Shown piece by piece: positions 1-8,591 of a stretch of 64,000 nucleotides of DNA. A model generated the notes under the pieces. The model did not search any database, was not told the origin of the DNA, and saw only the letters and a program-made list of their open reading frames with translations. Made by a program: the position numbers and the translations under genes. The first letter of the stretch is position 1. Every line of letters begins with the position of its first letter. Source of the DNA: Candidatus Paceibacterota bacterium (GTDB lineage: Bacteria > Actinomycetota > Actinomycetes > Nanopelagicales > Nanopelagicaceae); contig DATKUL010000002.1 in assembly GCA_035530615.1 (NCBI GenBank), positions 248,001 to 312,000 of the forward strand. The letters are read 5' to 3'.

Positions 1-2
1 CA

Positions 3-683
3 CCCATGCTCTTTCTGCAAGGTGCGTCCGGTGACTTATCCCCGCGCGATGGGTTCAGCGGTGACACACATCTGGCTGATAAGAATGGAACTAATCTGGG
101 TCATTCGGTTTTAGCAACGCTGGCATCGATGCAGTCACCGGCTAGAGAATTGAGATGGCAAGGAATTGTCGAATCCGGAGCCCTACTAGGGGTTTGGCGT
201 GAATTTCCGACTCGTGGACCTTCAACTCTGAAAGAGACTCGCCTTGACGTTGCGGTGCGAGTGAAGGAAATGAAGAGCATTGACGAACTTCGTGAGGAGT
301 GGGCTGGAATCGATTCAGACGCTTTAGAAGAGCGCATCCAACGTGCCACCCGGCTTCGCCTCGGTTATGAATCAGGACAATTGGTCACCCATCCTGTTTG
401 GGTCTGGCAATGGGGCGAAGCAATTTTTGTCGCTCAGCCTGGCGAGGCTTATTCATATCTTCAGATCGAACTTCGCAAACGTAACCCCGATCGAATTATC
501 TTCGTGATGAATTTGACTAACTATCCAGGCCTTTTCTATCTGCCGATCAGATCAGCCTACGTCGCACCTGCCTATCAAGCATGGCAGACGCTATTAGCTC
601 CGGGATGCATAGAGGAAGTTGTTGGTCACGTTGATAGATACATCAAGGAATCCATCGGGAAGAAAAAAGGGGAGAAGAAATAG
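3..683 (+). CDS. Neutral-ceramidase-like hydrolase, paralogue 1 (5' part outside window)
   Basis: Only the last 226 or so residues are present; the reading frame is open to the window edge, so the ATG at base 6 is not the true start. It aligns with the C-terminal half of the next gene. The visible part starts inside the segment that in neutral ceramidases carries the nucleophilic serine (here GASGDLSP, serine kept). It also has the GEAYS motif, whose Glu matches the family zinc ligand, and the FYLP segment matching the family tyrosine. The stop is 2 bases before the next ATG, so the two are probably co-transcribed. Function is inferred from the family (neutral/alkaline non-lysosomal ceramidase N-terminal domain); the substrate is unknown. 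Confidence 0.75.
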   Translation, partial: PMLFLQGASGDLSPRDGFSGDTHLADKNGTNLGHSVLATLASMQSPARELRWQGIVESGALLGVWREFPTRGPSTLKETRLDVAVRVKEMKSIDELREEWAGIDSDALEERIQRATRLRLGYESGQLVTHPVWVWQWGEAIFVAQPGEAYSYLQIELRKRNPDRIIFVMNLTNYPGLFYLPIRSAYVAPAYQAWQTLLAPGCIEEVVGHVDRYIKESIGKKKGEKK

Positions 684-685
684 AC

Positions 686-2080
686 ATGAGTAGCAAAGCC
701 GACCTGCGCCCTGAAAATATCCTGTGGGAACCACCAACGACGCGGATGCGTGCCGGAGTGGCTCAACGGGAGATAAACCCACCAATTGGAATACGCACGG
801 CGAGTTGGGGTGCGGCTAAGCGTCACGTTGCCACTGGCATTCACAACGCAATTACTACGACGGCTATGGCGGTGATCCCTGAAGCAGGACCGGTGAATTA
901 CTTGGTCACGGTCGACTGGGGTTGGTGGCAGGGCAAAGCCGATGATTTGGCAGTTCGAGGAGAAGTAATCAAGGCACTCAGCATCGAAGAGAATCAACTG
1001 ATGCTCCATCTCACTCATACTCATGCTGGACCAACTACGGCTTCAGATGTCGCTCATGAAGAAGGTGGCGAATTTGTCGCTGCCTATCATGCAAAGGCAA
1101 TCTCACAGATTGTCGCAGCATGTGAAGAAGCCCGCGATCACGCCGTCGTAGCGAATATCACCTGGGCGTATGGAAAGTGTGATTTGGCAGTAAATCGCGA
1201 CCTTCCGTGTGGAGTCGAAGATGTTCTGGCGTACAACCCTGATGTTCCAGCCGACGACACTCTGACCGTTGGTCGAGTGTGCGACGAATCCGGGAAAGTT
1301 CTAGGTGTTGTTGTGAATTACGCGTGCCATCCGACGACTCTTGCATGGGCAAACAGCAAAGTTTCACCAGACTTTGTGGGAGAAGCACGTCTTCTCATTC
1401 AAGATCGAGTGAAAGCGCCGATGCTTTTCCTGCAAGGAGCTTCTGGCGATCTCTCTCCACGTGATGGCTTTAGCGGGGACACCGATTTAGCGGACAAGAA
1501 TGGTCGCATATTGGGCTTCGCGACTCTCGCCGTGCTTGAGAAAATGCTCCCATCTGCAACGCGAATTCGTTTTACCAACACCGTCGAATCGGGTGCCCTA
1601 TTAGGTGAATGGACTCAAGAGCCTTTCAATCCTCAGAGTACAAGCAAAACTGTCCGCATAGATGTTGACGTGCCTCTTCAGAAATTGCCATCAATTGAAG
1701 AGCTGGAAGAGCGCTGGAAGGATATCGACGCTGGTGCAAGAGAGACGAGAATTCGGCGCGCAATGAAGTTACGTGCGGGATACATTGTTGATGGCGCCGC
1801 AACACACCCAGTGTGGATCTGGATGTGGGGAGACGCCGTCATTGTGGGTCAACCGGGAGAGGCTTACTCTCAATTCCAAACTGAACTACGTCGCCGAAAT
1901 CCTGATCGGGTTATCTCGGTTCTCAATTGCACAAACGGGCCGGGATATATGTACATCCCAACACCAGAGGCCTTTGAGCGCGTGCGTTATCAAGCGTGGC
2001 AAACGCTACTTGCCACAGGAGCCCTCGAATTAATTATCGACGCAACCGACAAGGCGATCAAGTCACTCCCCAAAAATTAG
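686..2080 (+). CDS. Neutral-ceramidase-like hydrolase, paralogue 2
   Basis: A 464-residue protein made only of the ceramidase N-terminal-type domain, without the C-terminal Ig-like domain of true neutral ceramidases. It opens with an AGVAQREINPP segment (residues 23-33) typical of the family. Likely zinc ligands are the HTH at 111-113, H215 in NYACHPT, E392 in PGEAYS and Y423 in YMYIPT. S257 in GASGDLSP matches the ceramidase nucleophile. There is no signal peptide, so it is probably cytosolic and acts on an imported substrate. It lies in a tandem of three paralogues with very short gaps. Hydrolysis of an amide (or ester/lactone) is inferred; ceramide itself is unlikely as substrate. Confidence 0.82.
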   Translation: MSSKADLRPENILWEPPTTRMRAGVAQREINPPIGIRTASWGAAKRHVATGIHNAITTTAMAVIPEAGPVNYLVTVDWGWWQGKADDLAVRGEVIKALSIEENQLMLHLTHTHAGPTTASDVAHEEGGEFVAAYHAKAISQIVAACEEARDHAVVANITWAYGKCDLAVNRDLPCGVEDVLAYNPDVPADDTLTVGRVCDESGKVLGVVVNYACHPTTLAWANSKVSPDFVGEARLLIQDRVKAPMLFLQGASGDLSPRDGFSGDTDLADKNGRILGFATLAVLEKMLPSATRIRFTNTVESGALLGEWTQEPFNPQSTSKTVRIDVDVPLQKLPSIEELEERWKDIDAGARETRIRRAMKLRAGYIVDGAATHPVWIWMWGDAVIVGQPGEAYSQFQTELRRRNPDRVISVLNCTNGPGYMYIPTPEAFERVRYQAWQTLLATGALELIIDATDKAIKSLPKN

Positions 2081-2088
2081 AGGATGAG

Positions 2089-3516
2089 ATGTCTATAGCC
2101 ATGTCTTCAGTTGAATTGATCAAACTGGCTGAAATCGATCGAGTAGTTCCCTCGTTGAGTCGAGTCTTGTGTGGTGTCGCACAGCGAGACATCACGCCCC
2201 CAGTTGGGATCCAATCCAATCCATGGGGTAAAAGTGAAAGTGCTCGATCAACAGGAGTTCATCATCCTTTGATGGCCAATGTCATGGTGCTTAAAGGGCT
2301 CCATAATGATGGAGGAGAACTCTTCTTAGTTACTCTAGATATTGGCTGGATCGGTTGCTATGAATGCGATGTCATTAACTTTAGAACTCGAGTGGTAAAT
2401 GAACTGGGGATCGAAATAGATGATCTTCTCGTTAATCTGAGTCAGACGCATAAGGGTCCACCATTTTGCATTCACGAGGCGACGCGCGAGGGAGCCGAGT
2501 TGGTCCCGGCGTTTATTGAGAACGTTATTACTTCTGTTATCGCCATTTGCCAAGAGGCGCGGACCAAAGTTGAAGAGGTAGATATTACATGGGCGTACGG
2601 GAAATGCGATCTCGCTAACGTGCGAGATCTACCATTAGGGGAGACCGACTTCGTCGGTTACAACCCAAACCTTGTTGCCGATGACACATTAACTGTTGCT
2701 TGTGTAACGACAATCGCAGGGAAATCAGTGGCAACACTGGCAAACTATGGATGCCACCCCACGACGCTTGGATGGGAATGTGATCTCATTTCGCCAGATT
2801 TTGTCGGGCAAGCACGGAAGGTAGTCGAGGCAAAGACTGGAGCCCCATTCTTCTATCTCCAAGGCGCTTGCGGAAACTTAGGTCCGCGAGAGCAGTACGT
2901 GGGCGATTCCGCCGTCGCCGATCGCAATGGAGAAATTCTTGGCTATGCAACTCTAGCGACTCTCGCCAAAATGTTTCCGCCGGCATCGGAATATCGTCTC
3001 ACGGAACTAGTACGTTCAGGCGCTGATTTAGCAAAGTGGACGTTTGTAGCCGCAAAACCATCGACGATTGTAAAGAGGGAACGAGTTAATGTGCGGATGA
3101 AGCACAAGAAACTTTTAACTGAAGAGCAAATGCGGGTGAATTGGCATGACGTGAATCCGCGAATCGTCAATATGAGAGTTCAAAAGCAATTGGGAATTCG
3201 TCTCAATTACGTGGATGACGATCATGTCAATCATCCTGTATGGCTCTGGCAAATTGGCGATGCAGTAATGGTCGCGCATTGCGGAGAAGCATATTTTGAG
3301 ATGCAGCAAGAATTGCGTCGTCGCCACCCAGAACGTGTCATTATGTTCATGGATATGACCAATGGTCCCGGATATGTCTATATCCCGACTCGTAGCGCTT
3401 ATGCCCGAAACGCCTACCAATCCTGGCAGACGATTTTGGCTCCAGGGTCTTTCGAAGAAATGGTTGAGTTCCTGGATAAATCCATTTCGACTTTTTTGAA
3501 AACTAACGAGAGTTAA
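2089..3516 (+). CDS. Neutral-ceramidase-like hydrolase, paralogue 3 (nucleophile Ser replaced)
   Basis: A 475-residue paralogue of the preceding gene. The start at 2089 is preferred because AGGATGAG lies just upstream; an ATG at 2101 is an alternative, and the frame stays open further upstream into the previous gene. Metal-site residues appear kept: H121 (QTH; the first His of the usual HTH is Gln), H223 in NYGCHPT, the Glu of CGEAYF and the Tyr of VYIPT. The segment that is GDLSP in paralogues 1 and 2 reads GNLGP here, so the expected nucleophilic serine is Gly265. It is either mechanistically different or specialised. It ends 4 bases from the convergent deacylase gene, with no visible terminator between. 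Confidence 0.8.
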   Translation: MSIAMSSVELIKLAEIDRVVPSLSRVLCGVAQRDITPPVGIQSNPWGKSESARSTGVHHPLMANVMVLKGLHNDGGELFLVTLDIGWIGCYECDVINFRTRVVNELGIEIDDLLVNLSQTHKGPPFCIHEATREGAELVPAFIENVITSVIAICQEARTKVEEVDITWAYGKCDLANVRDLPLGETDFVGYNPNLVADDTLTVACVTTIAGKSVATLANYGCHPTTLGWECDLISPDFVGQARKVVEAKTGAPFFYLQGACGNLGPREQYVGDSAVADRNGEILGYATLATLAKMFPPASEYRLTELVRSGADLAKWTFVAAKPSTIVKRERVNVRMKHKKLLTEEQMRVNWHDVNPRIVNMRVQKQLGIRLNYVDDDHVNHPVWLWQIGDAVMVAHCGEAYFEMQQELRRRHPERVIMFMDMTNGPGYVYIPTRSAYARNAYQSWQTILAPGSFEEMVEFLDKSISTFLKTNES

Positions 3517-3520
3517 CCTC

Positions 3521-4555
3521 TCACTCTGGTAACTCGTCGATGGATCCGTATGCCTTTCCGATGACTGCTACTAAATCACCAATAACAACGCGTGGGAAAC
3601 CTCGCATCACTCCGACTACACCGGATTGCGGTGCGAGGACCTCGATGGCAGGAGCAGATGGGTGATCCATATTGTGAATGAGTCCAACCGGTGAGCCTTC
3701 TTCAACGGCTTCGCCGAGGGGAATGAGATTCTCATAGACCCCGGAATCCATTGCGTGGACATATGATCGTGAACCACGCATATCCAGAAACACGGGAGCA
3801 GAGAGTCCAAGTTCTTCACGAGTTTTTGAAGGGGCTAATAGAACTCCGGAGTGTGCCAGGGCATTTCTGAGTCCGTCCTTGGCAATCTTCGTTGTTTCGA
3901 ATGTTGCAACACCGGCGCCACCAAGTTCGGTTGTATAAATATTCTTTCCTTGCCGTTCGGCATCGCCTGGAAGTAGTGAAGCCGGATTTGTCCCTGGCTG
4001 CTCAGGGAAAATCAAGTGATGACTGGTGTTCCACGCGATCATGCTTGAAATCATTTTTGCGCGCTGCGCCTTGTTGCTGGACCAGACCATGTGTGAGCAT
4101 GGAATGAAATACATTCCTCGCCCACCGCTATGCATGTCCATGACGGAGTCTGACATCGGAAAGAGTTCGGTTGAAATGAAGTGAGCGAGTTTGTCACTTA
4201 CTGCGCCATTTTCATCTCCTGGAAATGAGCGATTGAAATTCACACCTGAAGGCCAATGGCGAGTTCCGGCCTTTGATGCAGCCTGCGATAGACAGGGGAT
4301 GATGATCACTCGGCCCCGAATCTGTTCTGGCATTAATTCACGAGCGAGTTCGGCAGCGGCAAACTGCCCTTCATACTCATCGCCGTGATTTCCCGCGAGT
4401 ACGAGAACCGTTGGACCTTCCCCATTCTTAATTTTGATGATCGGAACATGGAAATTCGCCCAACCGCTCGCGTTGGTCGAGTCCCCAATGACGAGATACC
4501 CCTTATTTTTGCCATCCGCGTTGAGATCAAAGGATGGGGCGACAGTTCCGCTCAT
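3521..4555 (-). CDS. AstE/AspA-family zinc deacylase, paralogue B
   Basis: A 344-residue member of the succinylglutamate desuccinylase/aspartoacylase family (M14-like zinc carboxypeptidase fold). Zinc ligands are visible as H57 and E60 in GNHGDEYEG and H142 in DMHSGG; the NFNRSFPG segment (about 107-114) supplies the usual substrate-binding Asn-Arg. The motifs resemble DoeB-type N-acetyl-diaminobutyrate deacetylases of ectoine breakdown, but no other ectoine gene is nearby, so only removal of an acyl group from an amino-acid-like compound can be inferred. It follows its paralogue by 2 bases and is surely in the same transcript. Confidence 0.82.
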   Translation of the reverse strand: MSGTVAPSFDLNADGKNKGYLVIGDSTNASGWANFHVPIIKIKNGEGPTVLVLAGNHGDEYEGQFAAAELARELMPEQIRGRVIIIPCLSQAASKAGTRHWPSGVNFNRSFPGDENGAVSDKLAHFISTELFPMSDSVMDMHSGGRGMYFIPCSHMVWSSNKAQRAKMISSMIAWNTSHHLIFPEQPGTNPASLLPGDAERQGKNIYTTELGGAGVATFETTKIAKDGLRNALAHSGVLLAPSKTREELGLSAPVFLDMRGSRSYVHAMDSGVYENLIPLGEAVEEGSPVGLIHNMDHPSAPAIEVLAPQSGVVGVMRGFPRVVIGDLVAVIGKAYGSIDELPE

Positions 4556-4557
4556 TT

Positions 4558-5601
4558 TTAGCCCGCCACCCTTTCCATTTCCTCCAGCGAGGAGAATTTT
4601 GGTGTCACGACGCAGACGACATCTCCGGTTGTCACCGGTGGGAAACCGCGGATGAGATTTATAACACCAGATATGTTGGCATACAACTCCACAGGATCGA
4701 CATCCGGGTGATCAAAATCGTGAATCTTCCCGACAATCTCTCCCGCTTGGATATCTGATCTCAAAGGGACACAGTTTTCATAGATTCCAGCCTTGCTTGC
4801 AAGCACAAATCCCTTTGGGCTGCGCCCGTCAAGGATTAATGCAGGAGCAAGTCCCAAATCCTCGCGAGTGACAGGCTTGCCTTCGAGTACTCCGAAAGTA
4901 CGTAGGAAATTTGTAAGCCCTGTCTTGATGTTTTTCACTGTGGCGGGAGTTGTGTAACCACTGCCTCCAAACTCGCCTGTCGAGACTGATATGCCCTGTC
5001 GTACCGCCTCACCCGGCAGCAGCGAATAAGGGTTTGTCCCAGGTTGCTCGGCGCCGATCATATGAACCTCGGTATTCCAAGCGAGCATATTTTTGATCAT
5101 TTCTTTGCGAAGTTCGAGATTGCTTACCCAGACCATGTTTGAGCTTGGGATGAAGTACATGCTTCGACCGCCACTGTGCATATCAAGAACGCCATCGCAT
5201 ATCGGGAAAAGTTCGGTGCTGATGTAGTGGGCCAATTTCTCATTGAGTGCGCCATCTTCTTTCCCAGGGAAAGACCGGTTGAAGTTGTCTCCGTTTGGCC
5301 AAAGTCTATTTCCGGCACGCGATGCCTCTTGGGAGAGACAAGGAATGATGATGATTCGCCCGCGAACCTGACTCACGTTAAGCGCGCGCGAAAGAGAAGA
5401 TGCCGTAATTTGACCCTCGTACTCATCGCCGTGATTGCCACCAAGTACAAGCATCGTCGGTCCCACTCCATTTGCGATCTTAATAATGGGAACTTGGTGA
5501 GTTGCCCAACCACTGCTATTGGTCGAGTTGCCGATGAGGAGATAGCCAGCATCTTTTCCTGGCGAATCTAGATCAAATGAACAAGAGACGGTGCCACTCA
5601 T
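4558..5601 (-). CDS. AstE/AspA-family zinc deacylase, paralogue A
   Basis: A 347-residue tandem paralogue of the downstream gene, sharing the MSGTV start, H57/E60 in GNHGDEYEG, H142 in DMHSGG and the NFNRSFPG segment. It is the first gene of a two-gene minus-strand operon. The start codon is preceded by TAAACT (5608-5613) with a 6-base gap, so the mRNA is probably leaderless. It is transcribed divergently from the fourth ceramidase-like gene across a 230-base region with a GGAACAA/TTGTTCC operator-like repeat. The likely role is deacylation of an intermediate in the same pathway as the ceramidase-like enzymes; the substrate is unknown. Confidence 0.82.
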   Translation of the reverse strand: MSGTVSCSFDLDSPGKDAGYLLIGNSTNSSGWATHQVPIIKIANGVGPTMLVLGGNHGDEYEGQITASSLSRALNVSQVRGRIIIIPCLSQEASRAGNRLWPNGDNFNRSFPGKEDGALNEKLAHYISTELFPICDGVLDMHSGGRSMYFIPSSNMVWVSNLELRKEMIKNMLAWNTEVHMIGAEQPGTNPYSLLPGEAVRQGISVSTGEFGGSGYTTPATVKNIKTGLTNFLRTFGVLEGKPVTREDLGLAPALILDGRSPKGFVLASKAGIYENCVPLRSDIQAGEIVGKIHDFDHPDVDPVELYANISGVINLIRGFPPVTTGDVVCVVTPKFSSLEEMERVAG

Positions 5602-5607
5602 GCAGGC

Positions 5608-5613
5608 AGTTTA
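5608..5613 (-). promoter_or_regulatory. Leaderless -10 element of the deacylase operon
   Basis: TAAACT on the minus strand, 6 bases before the ATG at 5601. A weak -35 candidate (TTCCGT) lies 17 bases further upstream. The spacing puts the transcription start at or next to the start codon. Confidence 0.5.
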
Positions 5614-5666
5614 GATGTGAGTCCTTCAAAACGGAAGGATAACTTTTCTTAATATTTTGGCGCGCG

Positions 5667-5684
5667 GGAACAACTATTTGTTCC
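5667..5684. promoter_or_regulatory. Operator-like inverted repeat GGAACAA-N4-TTGTTCC
   Basis: Perfect 7-base arms around CTAT, in the 230-base divergent region between the deacylase operon and the fourth ceramidase-like gene. The spacing resembles sites of IclR- or GntR-type regulators, and an IclR gene lies 3 kb away. Nothing else distinctive was seen in this intergenic stretch. Confidence 0.5.
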
Positions 5685-5836
5685 AGCATCGGATTCCAGT
5701 ACAAGATACTCAAGCAGATGTTGTTTCGTTTCATAGATCAATCAATTCCAGGAAGTAAGATTCCCTCCGTAAGAATTTCATTTTTCTAATTACGCGCCAT
5801 AGATTTACACAATCGGAAATGTGAATCATTTTGAAG

Positions 5837-7252
5837 ATGAAAGGGTTCAGGTCACTACATATGTTGTCACCAGAAGTTATCCCATTTGAAGGCCAGGCAT
5901 TGATTGGAATTTCACGACGCGATATCACTCCACCAGTGGGAATATATGGGCGCATGTGGGGGGCATCAAATCACGACAAATCTGAGGGCACCCATAAGCC
6001 GCTTTATGTCACCGTGATGTCGATCCAAGCCGATCCTGCTGATTCACCTGCAATTCTCATGACCGTGGACGCAGCGTCACTTGGAGATCTTGACGGTAGG
6101 GAAGCGCTCTGGTTGCGCAAAGAAATAATACGTGCTTTAGAGATTGAAGATTCTCATCTGATGCTGGCGTGTTCGCACACACACGCCTCGCCGTGGTTCG
6201 CACGCAGCCGATCGCACTTGCCGGGAGGCGATCTCATTGAGAGTTATTTGCAGGAGATGGCCCACACAATGGTTGAGGTGTGCAAGGAAGCCTTAGCAAA
6301 ACGTGATAGCGCGATCATAACTTTTACTGACGGGAACTGCACCCTTGCTAGCAACCGAGATTTTCCGGATCCTCATGACCCATCACGCTTTCTCACCGGA
6401 TTTAATCCGGATGTAACAGCCGAAGAAAGAGTATTGGTGGGACGCGTGACTCGCATTCTCGACGGAAAAGTCATTGGAACTATTGTCAATTACGCATGTC
6501 ATCCAACATCTCTGGGGTGGGATAACAAACTGGTTTCTCCTGATTACGTTGGAGCCATGCGAGAGGTCGTGGAGGCTGAATATGACGGCGCCCCCTGTCT
6601 GTTTTTGCAGGGAGCCTCTGGTGATTTGGCGCCAGCTTTTCAGTACGTCGCCGATACCAATGTCGCCGATAGTCATGGCGCTCAATTAGGCTTCGCGGCA
6701 CTCAGTGCGCTCTTTAGCATGAACTCAGCAGGAAATAAGTTCGCTTTCGACCGTGCAGTTGAATCTGGGGCTCCGCTGGCGTACTGGGAGCCGAAGCCGT
6801 ACACCGTGTCAGAGGACATCGTGATAACTGCTGATCCGGTGGGGCTTCCCACTAAGAAGTGGCCTAGCGTTGAGGAATTGGATACCGAGTTGAGCAAGAC
6901 TACTGATTCTTTTGCTCGCGAAAGAATTTTTAGGAAGAAGTCCATCGCAAAATTAGTAAAGGACGGTGGTGAAATTGAACTAAGAATTTATGGATGGCGG
7001 GTTGGCAAAATTCTCTTTGTCGGCGTCCAGTGCGAGGTCTATTCCATCTGGCAGCAGAAGATTCGGGAAATGTTCCCTGACTATGCGGTCGTCGCAATCA
7101 CATGCGTTGATTACGAAGCGATTGGTTACGTGGTGCCGGATCCGTTGCACGATCTCAATCTTTACACCGCTTGGCAACCTCCCTTCGGCAAAGGTGTCAT
7201 GGACGCACTTTTTGACGCGAGCGTAAGTCAACTACGAAAGACGCTCTCTTGA
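5837..7252 (+). CDS. Neutral-ceramidase-like hydrolase, paralogue 4 (nucleophile Ser replaced by Ala)
   Basis: The most divergent of the four paralogues, about 471 residues. The start is uncertain: a TTG at 5831, ATG at 5837 and ATG at 5861 are in frame and none has a strong ribosome site. Counting from 5831, it keeps SHTH (H116, H118), H224 in NYACHPT, the Glu of QCEVYS and the Tyr of GYVVP, all expected metal-site residues. The nucleophile segment is GASGDLAP, so the expected serine is Ala267. No signal peptide is seen. It sits upstream of an MFS transporter gene that begins within about 40 bases, suggesting joint expression. Confidence 0.78.
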   Translation: MKGFRSLHMLSPEVIPFEGQALIGISRRDITPPVGIYGRMWGASNHDKSEGTHKPLYVTVMSIQADPADSPAILMTVDAASLGDLDGREALWLRKEIIRALEIEDSHLMLACSHTHASPWFARSRSHLPGGDLIESYLQEMAHTMVEVCKEALAKRDSAIITFTDGNCTLASNRDFPDPHDPSRFLTGFNPDVTAEERVLVGRVTRILDGKVIGTIVNYACHPTSLGWDNKLVSPDYVGAMREVVEAEYDGAPCLFLQGASGDLAPAFQYVADTNVADSHGAQLGFAALSALFSMNSAGNKFAFDRAVESGAPLAYWEPKPYTVSEDIVITADPVGLPTKKWPSVEELDTELSKTTDSFARERIFRKKSIAKLVKDGGEIELRIYGWRVGKILFVGVQCEVYSIWQQKIREMFPDYAVVAITCVDYEAIGYVVPDPLHDLNLYTAWQPPFGKGVMDALFDASVSQLRKTLS

Positions 7253-7288
7253 TTGGTAAATGCGGGGCAAGCAGTAAAAAAGGTGGGT

Positions 7289-8503
7289 ATGTTCACCTCG
7301 TTTAAGTTCTTCAATTACCGTTTGGTTTTCACTTACAGCACACTTATGAGTATTGCTGGTTGGGCAAACCAAGTAACTATGGATTGGTTGGTTCTTGACC
7401 TCACGGGCAGTGCGGCGGCGCTGGGTGGAATGCTGGCATTTCAACTTGGACCGTTTATATTGGTTTCAGTTATTGGCGGCTCAATTGCCGATAGATTCAA
7501 TAAGCGAAATTTTTTGATGCTGGTTACGGCGCTCGATGCAATCTTTTCATTTGCGCTCTTCGTGCTTTATCACAAAGGCGCACTTACATATTCCTTCCTC
7601 TGTTTCACTGCTCTGATACTCGCCACGGTCAACGCCATGGAAGGTCCAGTACGAACTGCAATCTCTCTGGAAGTCGTGAGGGCTGAGAATCTTTCAAATG
7701 TGATGAGCCTAAATTCTGTCACTTACAATATAGGTCGGTTGCTTGGGACTTTAATGGCCGGACTTCTTATTACCCATTTCGATAATGGCGCTCCTTGGTT
7801 TGCGCTTGGATTAGTTTACTTTCTACTTTTTTGTATTCTTCCATTCCTGCGCATTCATGAAATCGAGATGGAGAATTTTGGAGCATCCAAACCAGGTAAA
7901 TTGATCGATGCCATCAGGTATCTCCGTACGACTCCGTTGCTCGTGCTCTCGATGGCTATGGCGGCCATTTTTGTAGGACTTGGTATGCAATTCGCCCTCA
8001 CTTCGTCCTTGATGGTCAAAAACATATTTAAACTCAATGCTTCTTACCTGGGCTATATAGGTGTTGCCGTCTCTCTCGGCTGCATCGTCGGTGCCGCCAT
8101 TGCTGCTAGGTGGTCGGTACCGGGCCACTCTCCTCGACTGTCAACCATGCTCAACAGTGGAGTGGCCGTCTCGATCTTCTGGATGGTCTCTGCTTTTATG
8201 CCTTCGTTCTGGTTGTACGCGTTTTTTGCTGGCATAGCAAGCATTTTTCACCTCACGTTCATGGTGACGTCAAATTCATTAGTTACCTCAAGTTCGCCCG
8301 AGGATTTTCGCGGTCGAATTTATGGGATCTATCTCTTTATTTTCTACATTGGGGCTGCTACCGGTGGTCCACTCGTTGGTTGGTTTGCGCAAGCTTCGAG
8401 TGTTCGTACAGCCATCTTTTGTGGGGGAGCGCTCACCTTTGTGATAAGTGCATTAATCTACTTACGTACGCGTAAGTTTGAAAGGCAGGCGGCTGCGGAT
8501 TAA
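7289..8503 (+). CDS. Major facilitator superfamily transporter
   Basis: About 404 residues with roughly 12 hydrophobic segments and an MFS loop 2-3 motif (GGSIADRFNKRN). It resembles the MFS_3/enterobactin-exporter-like group, which often exports small molecules. The ATG at 7289 is preferred because AAGGTGGG lies just upstream; a GTG at 7283 or a TTG at 7253 directly after the previous stop would lengthen it. Its position after the ceramidase-like gene suggests movement of a substrate or product of that enzyme; direction of transport cannot be read from sequence. Confidence 0.82.
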   Translation: MFTSFKFFNYRLVFTYSTLMSIAGWANQVTMDWLVLDLTGSAAALGGMLAFQLGPFILVSVIGGSIADRFNKRNFLMLVTALDAIFSFALFVLYHKGALTYSFLCFTALILATVNAMEGPVRTAISLEVVRAENLSNVMSLNSVTYNIGRLLGTLMAGLLITHFDNGAPWFALGLVYFLLFCILPFLRIHEIEMENFGASKPGKLIDAIRYLRTTPLLVLSMAMAAIFVGLGMQFALTSSLMVKNIFKLNASYLGYIGVAVSLGCIVGAAIAARWSVPGHSPRLSTMLNSGVAVSIFWMVSAFMPSFWLYAFFAGIASIFHLTFMVTSNSLVTSSSPEDFRGRIYGIYLFIFYIGAATGGPLVGWFAQASSVRTAIFCGGALTFVISALIYLRTRKFERQAAAD

Positions 8504-8591
8504 ATACACCCCGTAATTGCCGAAGACTGTTCGGAAGGGCTACCATCACGAAGTTTCTAAATCGAAAGATTGAAGTGCAGGGGGCGCAGCA

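Noticed and set aside
626-1024. Open frames of 60-160 codons opposite the ceramidase-like, deacylase and other genes
   Set aside because: They lie antisense to well-supported genes, lack ribosome sites and leaderless -10 elements, and their products show no domain or sensible composition.
3521-5601. Ectoine degradation (DoeB) for the two deacylases
   Set aside because: No DoeA, DoeC, DoeD or ectoine transporter-like gene is nearby; only the general deacylase family can be supported.
686-7252. Naming the island enzymes as true ceramidases
   Set aside because: Only the N-terminal-type domain is present, no signal peptide is seen, and two copies lack the nucleophile; the family name does not prove the substrate.
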